Counted from the stretch's first letter, positions 10,302 to 22,519 are shown. The stretch is DNA of 64,000 nucleotides from Cricetomys ansorgei (GCA_026225945.1 JAMJFZ010000181.1:2480001-2544000), one strand, 5' to 3'. Notes: generated by a model not told the origin, from the sequence alone. Numbers and translations: made by a program.

Positions 10302-12302
10302 CACACATAGATGTATGATGTGTATAAATATATATGTATATATATATGTATACATATATACATATACAAATATATTTCTGTTTTATGCCCCATTTCAGTA
10401 GAAGGTATTATTTCAACTTATGAAGCACAGACTCTGTTGCTGGATAAAACATGGACACCAGAACACTTGAGGAATATTTTCTGTGTATTAATGGTACTCA
10501 TGACCAGAGTAGGTTAGGGTTATGATCCTTAACCATTTACCTCTAATGCTGAAGGGGCTTCTAAAGCACTTAAAGGGACCTTGAAATCTATTATTTTCAA
10601 GTGGCATTTTCAAAGGTTCATCAGCAGGACTTCTGAGGCTTATAAAATATCTAAGTAGGAGGCATCAGTAGTAGAAGCCATCTGGCTTTTAAATAGGCCT
10701 TGCTTTCTCCTAATCCATCACTTCAGGAACTGAACTGGGGTGAGGGGGACAGTTACACAAGTGATCCAATTGACAGGTACCAAGTACCGGTCAGGAAACA
10801 CACTGGGAAGCCTTAACGGCACCCTCTAACCGAGGAGACAAGGGGGGCTGAGGACTCTTCCTAGAGAAATAGATACATTCATCATGAGTTTATTTATCTT
10901 TAAAAAAATAAACGAATACAATTTTCCAGAAATGCTATTAGAGCGTCAGAATTCTAGAGAGATTAGCACAGGTTAATGTCCACAACCCAAGGCCCTGAGT
11001 CAATAAAAATTCGAATCATTACGTTTTGGAGGGCATCAAGAGAGAGATCATGCCAAGGGCTCTGTTTAAAGAGCAGGGAGCCATTTTGGCAGGAGAGTTT
11101 ACAACTCAAGAGGTGGCAGGCCTGGTGGTACAGACAGGCCAAACACTGAGACAATGTGTAGGCCGAGGCATGGTCTCACCTACGTTACAGCTTTGCCTGA
11201 AGCCTGCTGTAGTCGTGAGCTCCTCCTAAACACTCCCACTCAGCAGGGAAAACACCACTTCCACAGAGGAAGTGCACTGGAGGAGGGAAGTATCTTTAAA
11301 AGATCCGATGCCTCGTCGACAGTGTGTGCCAAGGCACGTTTGCCTGAAGTTTTCCCATTCTGTTGTCCTTCAGTTTGTTTTTTGGACCCCTCTTCCTTGT
11401 ACCATTTGTGCGACCGGAAACTCAGTCTAAAAATTTGTCATCCTCTGCTTGACGGGAACATGTGCCGGCACCTATGTGTCTTGATTCCCACAATGCTTCA
11501 GGCGAACCAGTAAATGAGTCCTCAATTTATCATCTACAAGCTTTCAACTAAAAAAATCACCGTAGTGTAATTATATAGGCCCTCGGAGATGTAATATGAA
11601 ACCTCTAACCCTAATCTTAACCTGTGTCCTTTTTTTTTGATCCAACTCGGAACTCTCGTAGAGTGATTGACTACAAAGGTGCCCTCTATTAAGCAAGATC
11701 TGGAAGGTGTTTTCATGCAAAATGAAAGGTGTTCGCAGCGTATCCGCGATAGGAATTTCACTTCTCCTTGGCCTCCTGCTGTGACTGAGCGTACACCTCT
11801 ATGAATCAGGGACCCTCTCTCACCTTACAGCTAATCAAACTTAAGAGTTGACAGTTCTGTTGCATAGCAATGATCTGTTTACCGTGCCTCAGCGTGGAAA
11901 TGTGGGAATGGGGTAGTCTTTGTGGAAATAAAGATTTCAATGTCCCTTCACTGTTTGGACAGCACCCTCACTTTAACCCAAGAATAAACCAGTGAGGCAA
12001 GAAGACTAGTTACAGGTGTTGTTTACCAACTTTAACCTATGAATAGGTGTCTTTAAATAAAACTGAGTCTATCTGCGAGAAAATGTTTCATGGACCAGCA
12101 ACAATGCCGGAATATACAGTGCTGCTTTTTGTATTGTTCACCGTCAATGGATTCCGGACATTTGAAAACCTTGTTTGAGAAATTTTTCTGCGCAATATTA
12201 ACTATATCAGGTCCAATTAGCCCAAGAGCAGTGAGATGTTAAAAGTCCTTTTTGAATACATGGTTACCGTGGACTGTAAAGAAAGTTTGTAAAACTGAAA
12301 GT
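9791..12302. other. Intergenic, no gene seen
   Basis: Unique-looking sequence apart from the TG/TA tract listed separately. A 114-codon frame at 9966-10310 runs into the TG tract and is not credible as a gene. There is no splice-bounded exon or RNA gene. Confidence 0.5.
10249..10375 (+). repeat. (TG)22 followed by TA/CA-rich tract
   Basis: A pure TG run to about 10292 is followed by about 80 bases of alternating purine-pyrimidine TATA, TACA and TATG text. Just upstream, 'ccctgcatg' occurs twice in a row (10222-10241). Confidence 0.96.
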
Positions 12303-12590
12303 GATGGGCGGGGAAGATGGCTTACTGGGTTAAAATGGTTGTGGTGCAAGTGTAAGAACATGAGTTCAAATCCTCAGAACTCACGTAAGGCTAAGAGTAG
12401 TAGCATCCTTCTGTAGTCCTAATACACCAATGATGAAGGTGGGTTGGAGACTGGAGAATCCCTGGAAGCCTGCAGGCCAGCCAGCTGGCGTTTGCAGTAG
12501 AGAACAACAAAAGGAGAGACCCTGTCTCAAGCAAGATGGAAGAAGAGGATACTGGGAGATTGTCACTGACTTCTACTGGTAAAGCCTTGC
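12303..12590 (+). mobile_element. B4 family SINE
   Basis: The 5' tRNA-like part ('ggcggggaagatggcttact', 'tgagttcaaatcctcagaac') is joined to the B1-like 3' part ('aggccagccagctggcgttt', 'gagaccctgtctcaagcaag'), then 'gggagattgtcactgacttc'. That composite order is the B4/RSINE1 arrangement. The copy is moderately diverged. Confidence 0.7.
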
Positions 12591-13684
12591 TCCTCTACAG
12601 ACATACAGTTGAAAGTGGTGAGAAAAGAGAGATTCTTCTGCTTTCTTAGAGGACAATGAGTTATCCTCTCAGATAATTCACTAAATATCTGACATTAAAA
12701 TGATTCTGAGAGACAAAAAGCAAATCATCCAACGCACTAGCATGTCATGTCTGAGCTAATGGACAGGACCAGCCAGATGATGACAGAGGGACACAGTGGA
12801 AAACTTTTGGACAGTTGTGTAACTAGACACTCAGTGGGTACCAGCTTCAAATTAATTCCACAAGGACTTAATCCCTAAGGAAGGCCATCATCTGCCTCCA
12901 TAAATTTCCATTAGAGACAAATGAGAATGATTTGGAGCTTGGGGGTTCTTATGCATATTCAAAAGAAATAGACTTTTGGTGCCTTCAATATGCTAAATAT
13001 TATTTTATAACCTCTAGACACACATGGTACAGAATATATATGAACAAAAACACTAGCCATGGGTAAAAGCTTTGAGAACTGATTTGGGCTCCTATTCCTG
13101 GAGGTACACTTAGAGGAACTGAATTTGTGACGTTGAAATTTCCTACAAATGGCTCCACTTATAACCTAGTTTAAAATAGATTTTTGTGTTAGTCCTCTGA
13201 TCTAATGAGGAAATTGGGCTACTAAGGACTTCAGGGCCTTTCCCCAATAGACAGAAATGGAATAAAAATTCAATTCAAACAGTGCCTGCTTTCTTCAAAT
13301 ATACCCTGATTGTTTATGATTTGTAAGGACCTAAAACTGACACATACCCCTCCATAATTTCCTTCCTTCGGCTCTATGAAGCAAATGTCAGGAGGCAATG
13401 TCTTGTGCTTCTGTACATAGGATGAAGTACTTTTCTCTAGTAGTTTACTATGTGTGGCTAAATATTATGTTGTCTAATAAGAACATGTTATTAGAGTTTC
13501 CTCAGGGCTTAGTCCTGTATTCTACATAAAATAACACATAGCATTCAAAAGCTGTTAATTTTGATATGTGACTCATTTAAAAACCTAGAAGTGTTTTGAA
13601 ATATCTTTAAGTTGTAGTAAATGTACTGTATATTTTAAGTATTGTCATGGGGGGGATAAAAAAAATCTCAATTTCTGGGATTTT
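12591..13684. other. Intergenic, nothing recognised
   Basis: AT-rich unique sequence with no open frame, repeat consensus or RNA gene that I can support. Confidence 0.5.
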
Positions 13685-13855
13685 CTGAGATTTATTTATT
13701 GTTTTATTTATATGAGTCCTCTATCTGCATGGCAGAAAAAGGCATCGCATCCCATTATAGATGGCTGTGAATCACCATGTGGGTGCTGGGAATTGAACTC
13801 AGGACCTCTGGAAGAGCAGTCAGTGCTCCCAACCACTGAGCTGTCTCAGTGGTTA
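13685..13855 (-). mobile_element. B2/B3 SINE, antisense
   Basis: The antisense B2/B3 order is clear: 'gatttatttattgttttatt', 'ggcatcgcatcccattatag', 'atggctgtgaatcaccatgt', 'gggaattgaactcaggacct' and 'ccaaccactgagctgtctca'. The Pol III box region is at the right-hand end. Confidence 0.88.
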
Positions 13856-15385
13856 TATTTTTAAGTCAACCTCAGTGCTGTGTTTTTAAGTATAGCACAT
13901 TGTTAATTTAATTTTTAAATTCTCTTAGTTTGCGCTATATTACTGGAGTAAATTACATGAAGAATGGGTAATGTATTAACAACATTTGAGCTTAAAACTA
14001 CCCAAGGATTAGGTTTTAAAGTATAGCTGCACTGAAAATCAAAATAAATATTTATTTTGCTAAAACCCTTCTCTATAGAATATACTCTTGTCCAATAATG
14101 TCCAATAAATGCACAGACATATGCATTTCTAACTACTTTTTTGTTAATCAGAAAGTAAGAATTAGTAAAAGAATGAACAGAGATTTTCTACCCGTTATCA
14201 AAAGCATCTGAGGGTTATTTTAACTGTAGAATACAACTACATCTGGCTTTTAGTTCTAGCCACCTTCACGTACCAGCTAACTATACAAAAGCCACTCCTA
14301 ACATTTTCTGCTAGTGGCTCTCACCACAGAGACTGGAAACCAAAATAAGAATTTTATTAATTTTTAAAGCCAGGACAGTCATGTGATCCTGTTATGGTTC
14401 ATAAGACCTGACTGGAAGTCCCCTGGGGAGAGACTGAATTTCTCTAGTACTGGAGACAATGTCTGAAATGAACAGGCACCATTTAACAACTACGAAGGAA
14501 GCAATAACTGAATCATAACTTTTGTACTTAGAAGCCTGAACCTATAAGCTCTTGTATATTATTGTCAGTGAATGCTGAGCTTCTTAGAGTCCAAACACAT
14601 CTCCATGATACTTATGCATGGATGAGTAGCGAATCTAGCTGTTGACTTTGTGTATAACCCTTGTTATAACATTGTTTCTAGGGAGAGTTGTTCTGGGTCC
14701 AAACGGATGTACTCTCTTCTAACTGGAAACATAAGCCTCTAATTGTTCAACAAGCTCAAGTGTTCATTTTCATTATATTTCTCCCAAGCTCAAACTTTTC
14801 TTAGCACTCTTATACACACACATACACACACACAGAGGGGGGGAGAGGGGGAGGAGACCTATACTTGCCTCTCTTACCTAGTGTTAGCATGATAGATTGG
14901 CTTCATCTCAGGTGTCAGCATTGATAGATGGATAGTGGCTGTCTGGAGCACTGTGTTGAGAATAATTTTGAGCAGACAACACAACTTATAAGGAAGAGCA
15001 TTGTGATCAATCGCCCAAGTGTGCCATGGAAATGAAAAATGGAATGACACGTCTGTGTTTTGTTACCGTTGACCCAGTCCAGCCTATTCAGGTTTAATTC
15101 CTCAACCTGAAGTAATCCTTTCTCCTCTGTTAACCTTGCTGATAGGAATTGAGTATCTTCAAACTGGGACATTTAGCCCCTATGTGGTTTCCAGTTTTCA
15201 AACTAGGAAGTGAGAATATGCTAATGAAAAAAATATCTCACTGGCCTATTTACATGGAAATTGTAGAGAAAATGTCATGGCTTCAGATAACTATACCCTA
15301 TGCTGTGCTCCAATGGAAGTACGATACTTGCCCTTCCTTCAAGAAAAAAGGAACTTATCATTTGGTTTCGACAAGTGCAGTTAAG
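13856..15385. other. Intergenic, no gene seen
   Basis: AT-rich unique sequence. A short degenerate CA run followed by gggggg/gagg lies at 14,812-14,860. No repeats with clear ends and no exon were recognised. Confidence 0.5.
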
Positions 15386-15543
15386 TGGGGCTGGAGCAAT
15401 GATGACCCAGCAGTTACATACTGCAAGCAGAGGACCCAGTTCAGTACCTAGAAGCCATACTGGAGAGCTAACAACCTCTTGTAACTCCACCTCCCAGAGG
15501 AATCCAATACCTTTGGCTCCCTTGGATACCTGTATTCATATGG

Positions 15544-15582
<39 letters not shown>

Positions 15583-15600
15583 ATTTAGAAAGAAAGAAAA
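15386..15600 (+). mobile_element. B2-type SINE with (CA)16 tail
   Basis: The head 'ggggctggagcaatgatgac', 'ccagcagttacatactgcaa' and 'agaggacccagttcagtacc' is the tRNA-derived part. Next comes 'aactccacctcccagaggaa', then a CA run at 15,546-15,578 and an A/G-rich tail (aagaaagaaaagaaaagg). The CA expansion sits at the usual B2-tail position. Confidence 0.75.
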
Positions 15601-16281
15601 GAAAAGGACACCCAGATAGCTACAGCATCTAGCCACAGTGATGGAGACTCTCCCTGAGCCCTCACACCAAGACCATGGGATGTCTGGAAGACTAAACACT
15701 GACTGATAGCAGTGGAGACTCACGCCCTGGCCTTTCTACCTTCCGAAGGACTCAGCTGCCGACAGCTTCTCTAGAACTCTCACGGTGTTGACTAACGCCT
15801 GGTCTGTATCATAACCTAAGATGTTCTTGGCTCACCTCTTCTTCTACCTCTCCTAACTGACAGGTAGGCATTTCTGCCCATCTGACTTACTCCCTGTTGT
15901 GCCTCACACGTGTGAACCTCTCTTCCACAGATGCCGGTAACTCCATTGGGGTTTCTGCTTTCTGGAGAGTCCAGACTGTCATTCACACTTAATGCTTTAG
16001 TTTGGACCTGAGACATGCCCTGATGCCCCATCTTGTTTTAAAAGTCTGGCTCTCAACCATGAGTGGTGAAACTTTAAGAAGTGGGCAATTTTATATCACT
16101 GGGGCATATTCTGGAAGGACACTGTAAGGCATTGATTGTCCTTGCCTTCTCCTCAGTTCCTAGCCACCATGATGGAATTCTGTAAGGATTAAGTGAAATA
16201 ATATGCATGAAATTGATTTCTGACTATTAAACATGTTAAACTCAGTTATTAGTATTACTATTAGTTAAAGTAATTTCCTAT

Positions 16282-16283
<2 letters not shown>
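15601..16283. other. Intergenic; possible LTR remnant
   Basis: No gene was recognised. At 16,060-16,220, 'aaactttaagaagtgggcaa' and 'cactggggcatattctggaa' resemble the middle of a rodent MaLR-type LTR in + orientation, but the ends are lost. Confidence 0.4.
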
Positions 16284-16324
<41 letters not shown>

Positions 16325-16640
16325 GGCACTTACATGTGCCAGTATATGTGTACATGGGTGTGTGTGAACTTGGGTATAAGGGTCAGAGGTCAACCTTGAG
16401 TGTCATTCCTCAGGAGACATCCGTCTTGTTTTGTGAGACTGCATCTCTCACCTGGCTCAGGGCTTGCTGATTTGGCTCGGCTGTCTGATCAGTGAATAGT
16501 AGGGCTCCACCTGTCTCTGCTCTCCAGTGCTGAGATTAAAAGCGTGCATCACCATACCTGGCTTTTTAATGTGAGTTTGAGGGATGGAAATTGGGTCCTT
16601 GTGTATCAAGTACTTTATTGGCAGAACTGTCTTCCCAGCT
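16284..16640 (-). mobile_element. B4/RSINE1 SINE, antisense, with (TG)n at its tail
   Basis: A TG run (16,284-16,322) leads into antisense B4: 'aggtcaaccttgagtgtcat', 'tcctcaggagacatccgtct', 'gctctccagtgctgagatta', 'cgtgcatcaccatacctggc' and 'attggcagaactgtcttccc'. It is nearly full length. The TG run is the reverse of the CA tail seen on + copies at 29.9 and 45.4 kb. Confidence 0.82.
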
Positions 16641-17019
16641 CTTTTCAGTAATTTCCAGAAGCCACTCCCAGCCAACCATTTAAATTCCTATATAAACGTG
16701 TGCTTAGGTCTCTCCAAGGCTCTGGGATATTAAGGAAAAGAGAAGGGTGAGAGCCCTGCTCTAATGGAGCGTGCATTTTCTAAATTAACCGCGTAAACAT
16801 GAGTCGGCTAAAATTTACTAGTAGGTTAGTCGAAATTCAGTAGCCGACAGCCCTAGCTTTGTTCAACTCTTGTATAGCAGCATAGCGTCATTCCAAGGTT
16901 TGTGACTGCTGAGCTTTCCAGCTGAACTGCCTTGTCTTTCCACTGCACCTGATGCTGTGAGTCCCGCAGGAGGTTAACAGCCTTGTGTGATAGATTCTTC
17001 CTACAGCCTCAGCTCAGCT

Positions 17020-17319
17020 GGCCCAGCTACTTGTCTTCTCACTTGCTATTTTCCCCCTGCTCCCTGGCCCTCCTCCTCCTGGCCTGAATGCTCGTGCCAT
17101 CTCACCTCCTTACCTTCTACTTCTCTTGGCTTCATTTTGACTTTTCTCCTTTGCTGTCACCTTCCTGAGAAGGCCCAGCTACTTGTCTTACTCACTTGCT
17201 ATTTTCCCCCTGCTCCCTGGCCCTCCTCCTCCTGGCCTGAATGCTCGTGCCATCTCACCTCCTTACCTTCTACTTCTCTTGGCTTCATTTTGACTTTTCT
17301 CCTTTCACCTTCCTGAGAA
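17020..17319 (+). repeat. Tandem duplication, two ~150-bp units
   Basis: Unit 1 is 17,020-17,171 (152 bp) and unit 2 is 17,172-17,319 (148 bp). Reading them side by side I see no substitution, only a 1-bp insertion ('cttactcac' versus 'cttctcac') and a 5-bp deletion near the end of unit 2. Both begin 'ggcccagctacttgtctt' and end 'ccttcctgagaa'. Such identity implies a very recent event, a polymorphism or an assembly artefact. The unit is C/T-rich and not a known repeat to me. Confidence 0.98.
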
Positions 17320-18315
17320 GATATTCTCTCCGTGTCTTCTGGTGGCGTTGATGTCTTTGCACGGAAGAAGATGCTTCCTGACAGAAATAGCAGGAAGACA
17401 CTCTTACTCAGGAAAAGGGGCCTCTGATTCTAACACCTTCTGCAGACTGGTAGCCTCGGGAACCAACTTGTGTCTCAGAGACACTCAGATTAACTCGGGT
17501 CTTAGCAAGGCAGAGACAGACACTGCCATCTTTTACTGGCTGTGGTCCCCATTCACTAGGAAGCTGGCCAGAATGCGCCTTAAACTGAACAGACGACTCC
17601 AGTCCAAGCCATAAAAGACTCACCGTGGTCTTCATTCATCATTTAGAAAGATTGATTTGTCTTCCTCCTAATGTTTAGTAGCCCGTAGATCACTGGCTAT
17701 CAAACATTTCTTATTATGTTCTACGTCTAGAAATAAATACGTATTCATAAAAACATATACAACATGAATATTTATATTCATTTAAATATCTGCATTCCTC
17801 AAAGTCTCACAGAACATTTTCCCTTGTAATACGTAAGACTCAAACTTTTATTTTCATTTTAATCTGTTCTATTTGACAACCTTGTTACAATGCTAGTTTT
17901 AATCTAGAAATGTTTAACTTTTCTGCATGTTTGTGTGTGCCATTTGTAACCAAAATCATCATTTTGCATAGTCTATACATCCATCCTTTTGCAATGTATG
18001 AAACAAAACTCATAGGATCACAAAGGAAAATGAATAAGTTAAAACTCGGTCCTTTTTCTGGGCCTTGGGGAAGGGATCAGTATCAATAGTCCCCAGGTTA
18101 AGAACTCCCATGTGACTACATTAATTTCACAGCCATCTGCAGTGCCATAACCTGGAGCCTGACTGTGAACAAAGCCTCAGAACACTTTGTGGCAATTAAA
18201 TATTGCATATGCATATCAATTTGGCATGGTTTTAACTCTCTTTTCCCTCCCTTTCCTCATACTTCTCCTATCCAGTCACTCACACGGATCCACATGTGCA
18301 CATACTTCACAATCC

Positions 18316-18357
<42 letters not shown>

Positions 18358-19130
18358 ATTCACATGTCACATGTCACATAGATAGAGTGACAAAATACCC
18401 TAGGCCATTACATCCAACTCCTCCTATGCCTTTAGTCGTGCTCCTGAATTCCCCGCCATCACAGTTCCTCTGATTCACTCCTTCAGGGCTTATTATCTCT
18501 GTAGGACAGTGCTCACCACCCTGGCTTATTTTAGTTTCTTTCACGGCATTATGAACTGATAGCTGCCTTCTGCCCTGGAATAATGGTGTAGAATAGTGGT
18601 AGCTCAGCCCAGAGTCTTTGACCTTTATTTTCTCAGGCTTCAGTGAACCTTCTGTGGCAGGTGTTTCCCTTTGATAGGCGGTTTCTGCCTCCCACCAGAT
18701 GACAGTTACTCCATGTGTCATGCTCAGCTTACAACAGAAGCTCTGGCTTGGCTTAGAGTGGCCGTGCTGAACATGCTGTATCCCCAAGATGGAGCAGCTT
18801 AGCTAGGGGTTGCATCGAGGAAATATAGTTGCTGTCACAACTGAATTGTGCAGGTGCTTCCCCAACGGTTTTGCTATAGCAATTTCCTGCTGCCATAGCA
18901 AAGTGCCCTCCATGAATTGTTTTCTCCACTGCACGAAGGAAGAGGAGCGCCCTCTGAACAGATTTCATGTAACACACACTGGTAGGAAGTTCTTTTCTTG
19001 TAACTCATGTTATGGGGTATAGGTTAAATTGGCTTCCCTCCCAGTGATATGTTAGAGCCTTGACTCTCAGTGTTTCAGAATACAAACAAGTTTAGAGAAA
19101 GGTTGTTTACAGAAGTAATCAAATTAAAAG
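17320..19130. other. Intergenic, no gene seen
   Basis: Unique sequence with a (CA)20 run at 18,318-18,357. Open frames of 90-137 codons at 17,342-17,614 and 18,374-18,787 lack recognisable domains and overlap microsatellite or unique DNA. I do not call them genes. Confidence 0.5.
18318..18357 (+). repeat. (CA)20 microsatellite
   Basis: A nearly pure CA run with one extra A near 18,350. Confidence 0.97.
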
Positions 19131-19236
19131 AGGTTGTTAAGGCTAGCAAGATGGCCTTTCTAAAAATAAGAGAGCAATCTTAATTGACTAGACAGTTTAC
19201 CAAGCTCCCTTTAAAAATTATTATACATTACTCATG

Positions 19237-19239
<3 letters not shown>

Positions 19240-19286
<47 letters not shown>
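19240..19286 (+). repeat. (TG)23 microsatellite
   Basis: A pure TG run lies 120 bases upstream of a (CA)20 run on the same strand, so the two arms are inverted repeats of each other. Confidence 0.98.
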
Positions 19287-19287
<1 letters not shown>

Positions 19288-19404
19288 TGTTGATGCAGGT
19301 AAGGAGACACTGCCACTGAGCTTGATGACCTGAGTTTGATTCCCAGGACGGAGGTAAGGAACAGACCCCTGCAAGTTGTCTTCTCACCTCCACCCACATG
19401 CCAT

Positions 19405-19446
<42 letters not shown>
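19287..19446 (+). mobile_element. B3/B2-type SINE with (CA)20 tail
   Basis: The text 'gccactgagcttgatgacct', 'gagtttgattcccaggacgg', 'aggaacagacccctgcaagt' and 'tgtcttctcacctccaccca' is the standard B3-like body. It ends in CA at 19,406-19,446. The head may continue upstream at 19,140 ('aggctagcaagatggcct'), split by the TG tract. Confidence 0.65.
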
Positions 19447-19448
<2 letters not shown>

Positions 19449-19514
19449 GAAGAGCATGTAATAAAAATTTTAAAGGAGGTTGCTAGAATGTCTGCTTTAC
19501 AAAGACTGATAAGT

Positions 19515-19592
19515 TATAGAGAGAGAGAAAGAGGGAGGAGAGGGATAGTGAGATGGAGGGGGAGAGGAGGAGGGAGAAGGAGAGGGAGAAGG
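19515..19592 (+). repeat. GA-rich purine tract
   Basis: About 78 bases of agag, ggag and ggga text with few pyrimidines. Confidence 0.85.
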
Positions 19593-20189
19593 TTTGGGCA
19601 AAGATGCAGACCCACAAAGAGAGAGCACATCGTGAAGAGACCAGGAGAGGACACAGAGGAGGCATGCACAAGCCAAGGAGGCAGGCCTTAGAAGAGATTC
19701 ACCCTGTTGACATCTTCATTTTGGTTTTCTAAACTCCAGATTATGAGTGTTCGCTCAGTCTGTGTCATCTGACTCTGAGGTAGGAGTTGGGAGCAGAGTG
19801 ATTTCTCCATCTACCTGCACCAGAAGCATCCCGGTGTTTTAATAACAGTTACACCCGTGCTCTCCTGCTCTAACGGTGTCGTGTTTTGTGTGGTCCCCAT
19901 TCTGTGTGAAAAAAAAAAGAGATGCTACCATAATCAAATCAGGAAACAGGTGGAAGAAGAGTTGCATCACTCCCCCTTCTGCATGAAAGTAAGCTGGACT
20001 GCTCTGGAATTGATTCTATTACCGGGGATCCCAAGCACAGACAGAAACATAAATATAAACATTTGCATAATACCTAACAGTGTTAAAATTAAGCTTCTAA
20101 CCAAGCAGTGTTATTATATTTATTGGACAGTTAGAAACCAGATGTAGACAAGGGCTTCAAATGGGCTCAATCCCATAATTTCCATGGAG

Positions 20190-20290
20190 GAAGAAAGAGC
20201 CCGAGTCCCTGAGAGGGGATGGACTTGGCCCGGGTCACAGAGCAGGAAAGACACCGAGCCTCTGACCCACAGCACCTTCCCTCCTCAGTC
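20190..20290 (-). mobile_element. MIR SINE fragment, antisense
   Basis: The run 'ctgagaggggatggacttgg', 'cccgggtcacagagcaggaa' and 'gaccca' fits the antisense MIR core (normally gaggttaagtgacttgcccaaggtcacacagc). Confidence 0.5.
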
Positions 20291-21009
20291 TCCAGCACTG
20301 CAGGCTGCCAGCAGTCCTGCTGAAGTTAAGGTCGTCCCCATCTGTATCTTACCTCCCTTCTTCCTTTGTGCAATGATTTGGAAGTTAAAAGGTCACAAGC
20401 ACTTCATAAAGTCACTCCCCCAAAAAACTGACAATATTCAATGACAAAAAATAATTATTTTAAAGCCTCTGGTTTTCATAAAGACAACTCTCCGCTCAGG
20501 AAAAGGAAAAAAAAAAAAAAAAAAAAAAACCCTCCCCCACTCCATGCTCCTCTAAATGTGCCTAGATATTCCCTTTTAAATCCACATGAAATGGTGCTTT
20601 CTTAGTGCACGTAATCACCATTTAATAGATCCTTTTTTAGCCAATGAGATTATAAACCTTTTTTTCTTCCTCACTTTTAAACCTCTGTTTTTCTCCCATA
20701 TCATAACTTCGTTTTCCTTCAAAATTCAACATATTATACAAGTTATTTTTGGAGCTTCCAAATAGTTACTGTTTGTGTGGGCCATGCTGTTTTTTTTTTT
20801 TTTTCCTGGATGAGAAAATGCTTATTCCACACAATAGTGCCTTTGCTTTTATTATTCTTTCCCATCACAGAATGGGAGAAGACCATTCATCAAACAATAA
20901 GACTCTTATTTATGGCCGCTGCAGAGCTATCCTGGAGGTCACTATGAGCCTCTGACATTGTGTACTTCCACCTTGAATGGGCCAATGGAGAAGAGCGGAA
21001 TGGCAGGGT

Positions 21010-21125
21010 GTTCAGACCATGGAGCCTAATCCTCTCATTTCAGAGTTGAGGAAATGAACACATAGGCACCCCAGGGCCACACACCTAGCTAATGCCTCCA
21101 ACCCACTGACTTTTCCACTACCCAG
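21010..21125 (-). mobile_element. MIR SINE fragment, antisense
   Basis: The text 'aatcctctcatttcagagtt', 'gaggaaatgaacacataggc' and 'agggccacacacctagctaa' follows the antisense MIR consensus closely for its age. Confidence 0.62.
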
Positions 21126-21344
21126 GAAATTGCAGAAATTCTTCATACTTCCTCGTAATTATTGCAAGCTGGTCTTGCAACTGTTTATATTTATCTTAGC
21201 AATATGGAGGCATGGGAACACATGGTTCCTGCCTCTACATAATATTGCATAATCAGCTTGATTAATTTTGAGTTGCTCCAGTTTCAGCACTTAAAGACTT
21301 TCACAAGTTCATCCATTAATGAGTATCCAGAAGCTGTAAGCAGT

Positions 21345-21545
21345 ATGGTACACCCATGGCAACTTATTAACCTTCCTTTGCCTCAGTTTCCCCTTACTTA
21401 AATTAGACATTTAGACTCCTTTGAAATCATATGAGACAATGCACACAAAAGGCTTAATATCCATAACAACTCAATAGATATGAATAAGTCTTCATCTAGC
21501 TACAAGTAAGAAAATGTTACCCAATAGAGGTTTAATAAATGTTTG
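21345..21545 (+). mobile_element. MIR SINE fragment
   Basis: The order is 'ttattaaccttcctttgcct', 'cagtttccccttacttaaat', 'gaaatcatatgagacaatgc' and 'acaactcaatagatatgaat', which is the 3' two-thirds of MIR. Confidence 0.65.
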
Positions 21546-21589
21546 CATGGAAATATAAAAGAGTTATTATTATAATTCAAATAACTACA

Positions 21590-21720
21590 GGATGGTGGGA
21601 CAATAGAAATCTTGGACTTTGAATTGAGACATCTAAGCCACAGATACATCCTTGCTGTGAAGGAGTCTGTGACTTGGGAAAAGCGTTTTAGCTTTTCTGA
21701 GTCTTTCTGGATGCTTTAAG
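21590..21720 (+). mobile_element. MIR SINE fragment, 5' half
   Basis: The text 'cttggactttgaattgagac', 'catccttgctgtgaaggagt' and 'ctgtgacttgggaaaagcgt' follows the MIR head, where the family has a 'ggctttggagtcagac' stretch and then 'gtgaccttgggcaagt'. Confidence 0.5.
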
Positions 21721-21999
21721 CACCAGCCCTTAATGCTAAACTCTGATGAGAAACACACTGAGAAATGCAATGGAAGAATAAGGGTCTCAGGAGGCAGCCC
21801 CGCCCAGCTGAGAAAACGGCCTCCTGAAGTGAGATGAAGATGCTTCCTTGGTCTACATCTCAAAGAAAGACAATCCCTGGGACATTGTTCTGAAGCACCC
21901 TATCCCCAAAGCAAGAATTATCCCAGCCTCTCCCTCAAGGGAACCAGTCTGCCCAAGCTCATGCCGGAGAAAGGAGCAGATGAACAATGAACGTCAGAA

Positions 22000-22031
22000 C
22001 AATTAGTTTTGGCAATTAGGCAGGCAATTAG
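22000..22031. promoter_or_regulatory. Cluster of three CAATTAG (homeodomain-type) sites
   Basis: The heptamer CAATTAG (reverse CTAATTG) occurs at 22,000-22,006, 22,013-22,019 and 22,025-22,031, a spacing of 13 and 12 bases, about one helical turn. TAATTG is a typical core for homeodomain factors. An 'acaatga' (SOX-like) stretch lies just upstream at 21,984. Function is inference only; the cluster sits in a repeat-poor, MIR-rich block. Confidence 0.3.
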
Positions 22032-22519
22032 TTCTGCAGCGTGTGGAATAGGAGGAGAAGGTAAATCACCAGCGTCACCAGCGTCAGAGGTGACATGAAA
22101 CGTGAGTGTATCTCAGGATCTAGTGACACCCAGGTGAGAGAGCCCTTCACTCCCAGGCCGACTTTCCCTCCCATTGTCTGGACCACGGGGGAGGTTGCTT
22201 TCTGGGAACAAGACAACTGCTCTGGGCTTTAAGCCCCATGTTTTAATTTCTTCTTCCAAAATGCCACACATTCTCAGTGTTTGCTCCAGCTGGGACCCTG
22301 TTGCTTTCTCTCCAGGAATACTATCTGCAATGCTGAAATTCTTAGATGCGGTTCCCTGAGTACTCTAAGCAGAGAGTTCATTTGCTGTTTCCGAAGCTTG
22401 GGAAGGTCTCCTCCAAGGGTCAATTAATTTCTCGCTTATCGAAGAGCGAGGAAAGCTGATATTACATAATGTCATGCTATAGCTAGGGAGCTCTAAAACA
22501 GTGCTTAAAAGGCAGAACC

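Noticed and set aside
17020..17319. Short CRISPR-like or satellite array
   Set aside because: Only two units are present with no spacers, and the host is mammalian. It is a simple tandem duplication.
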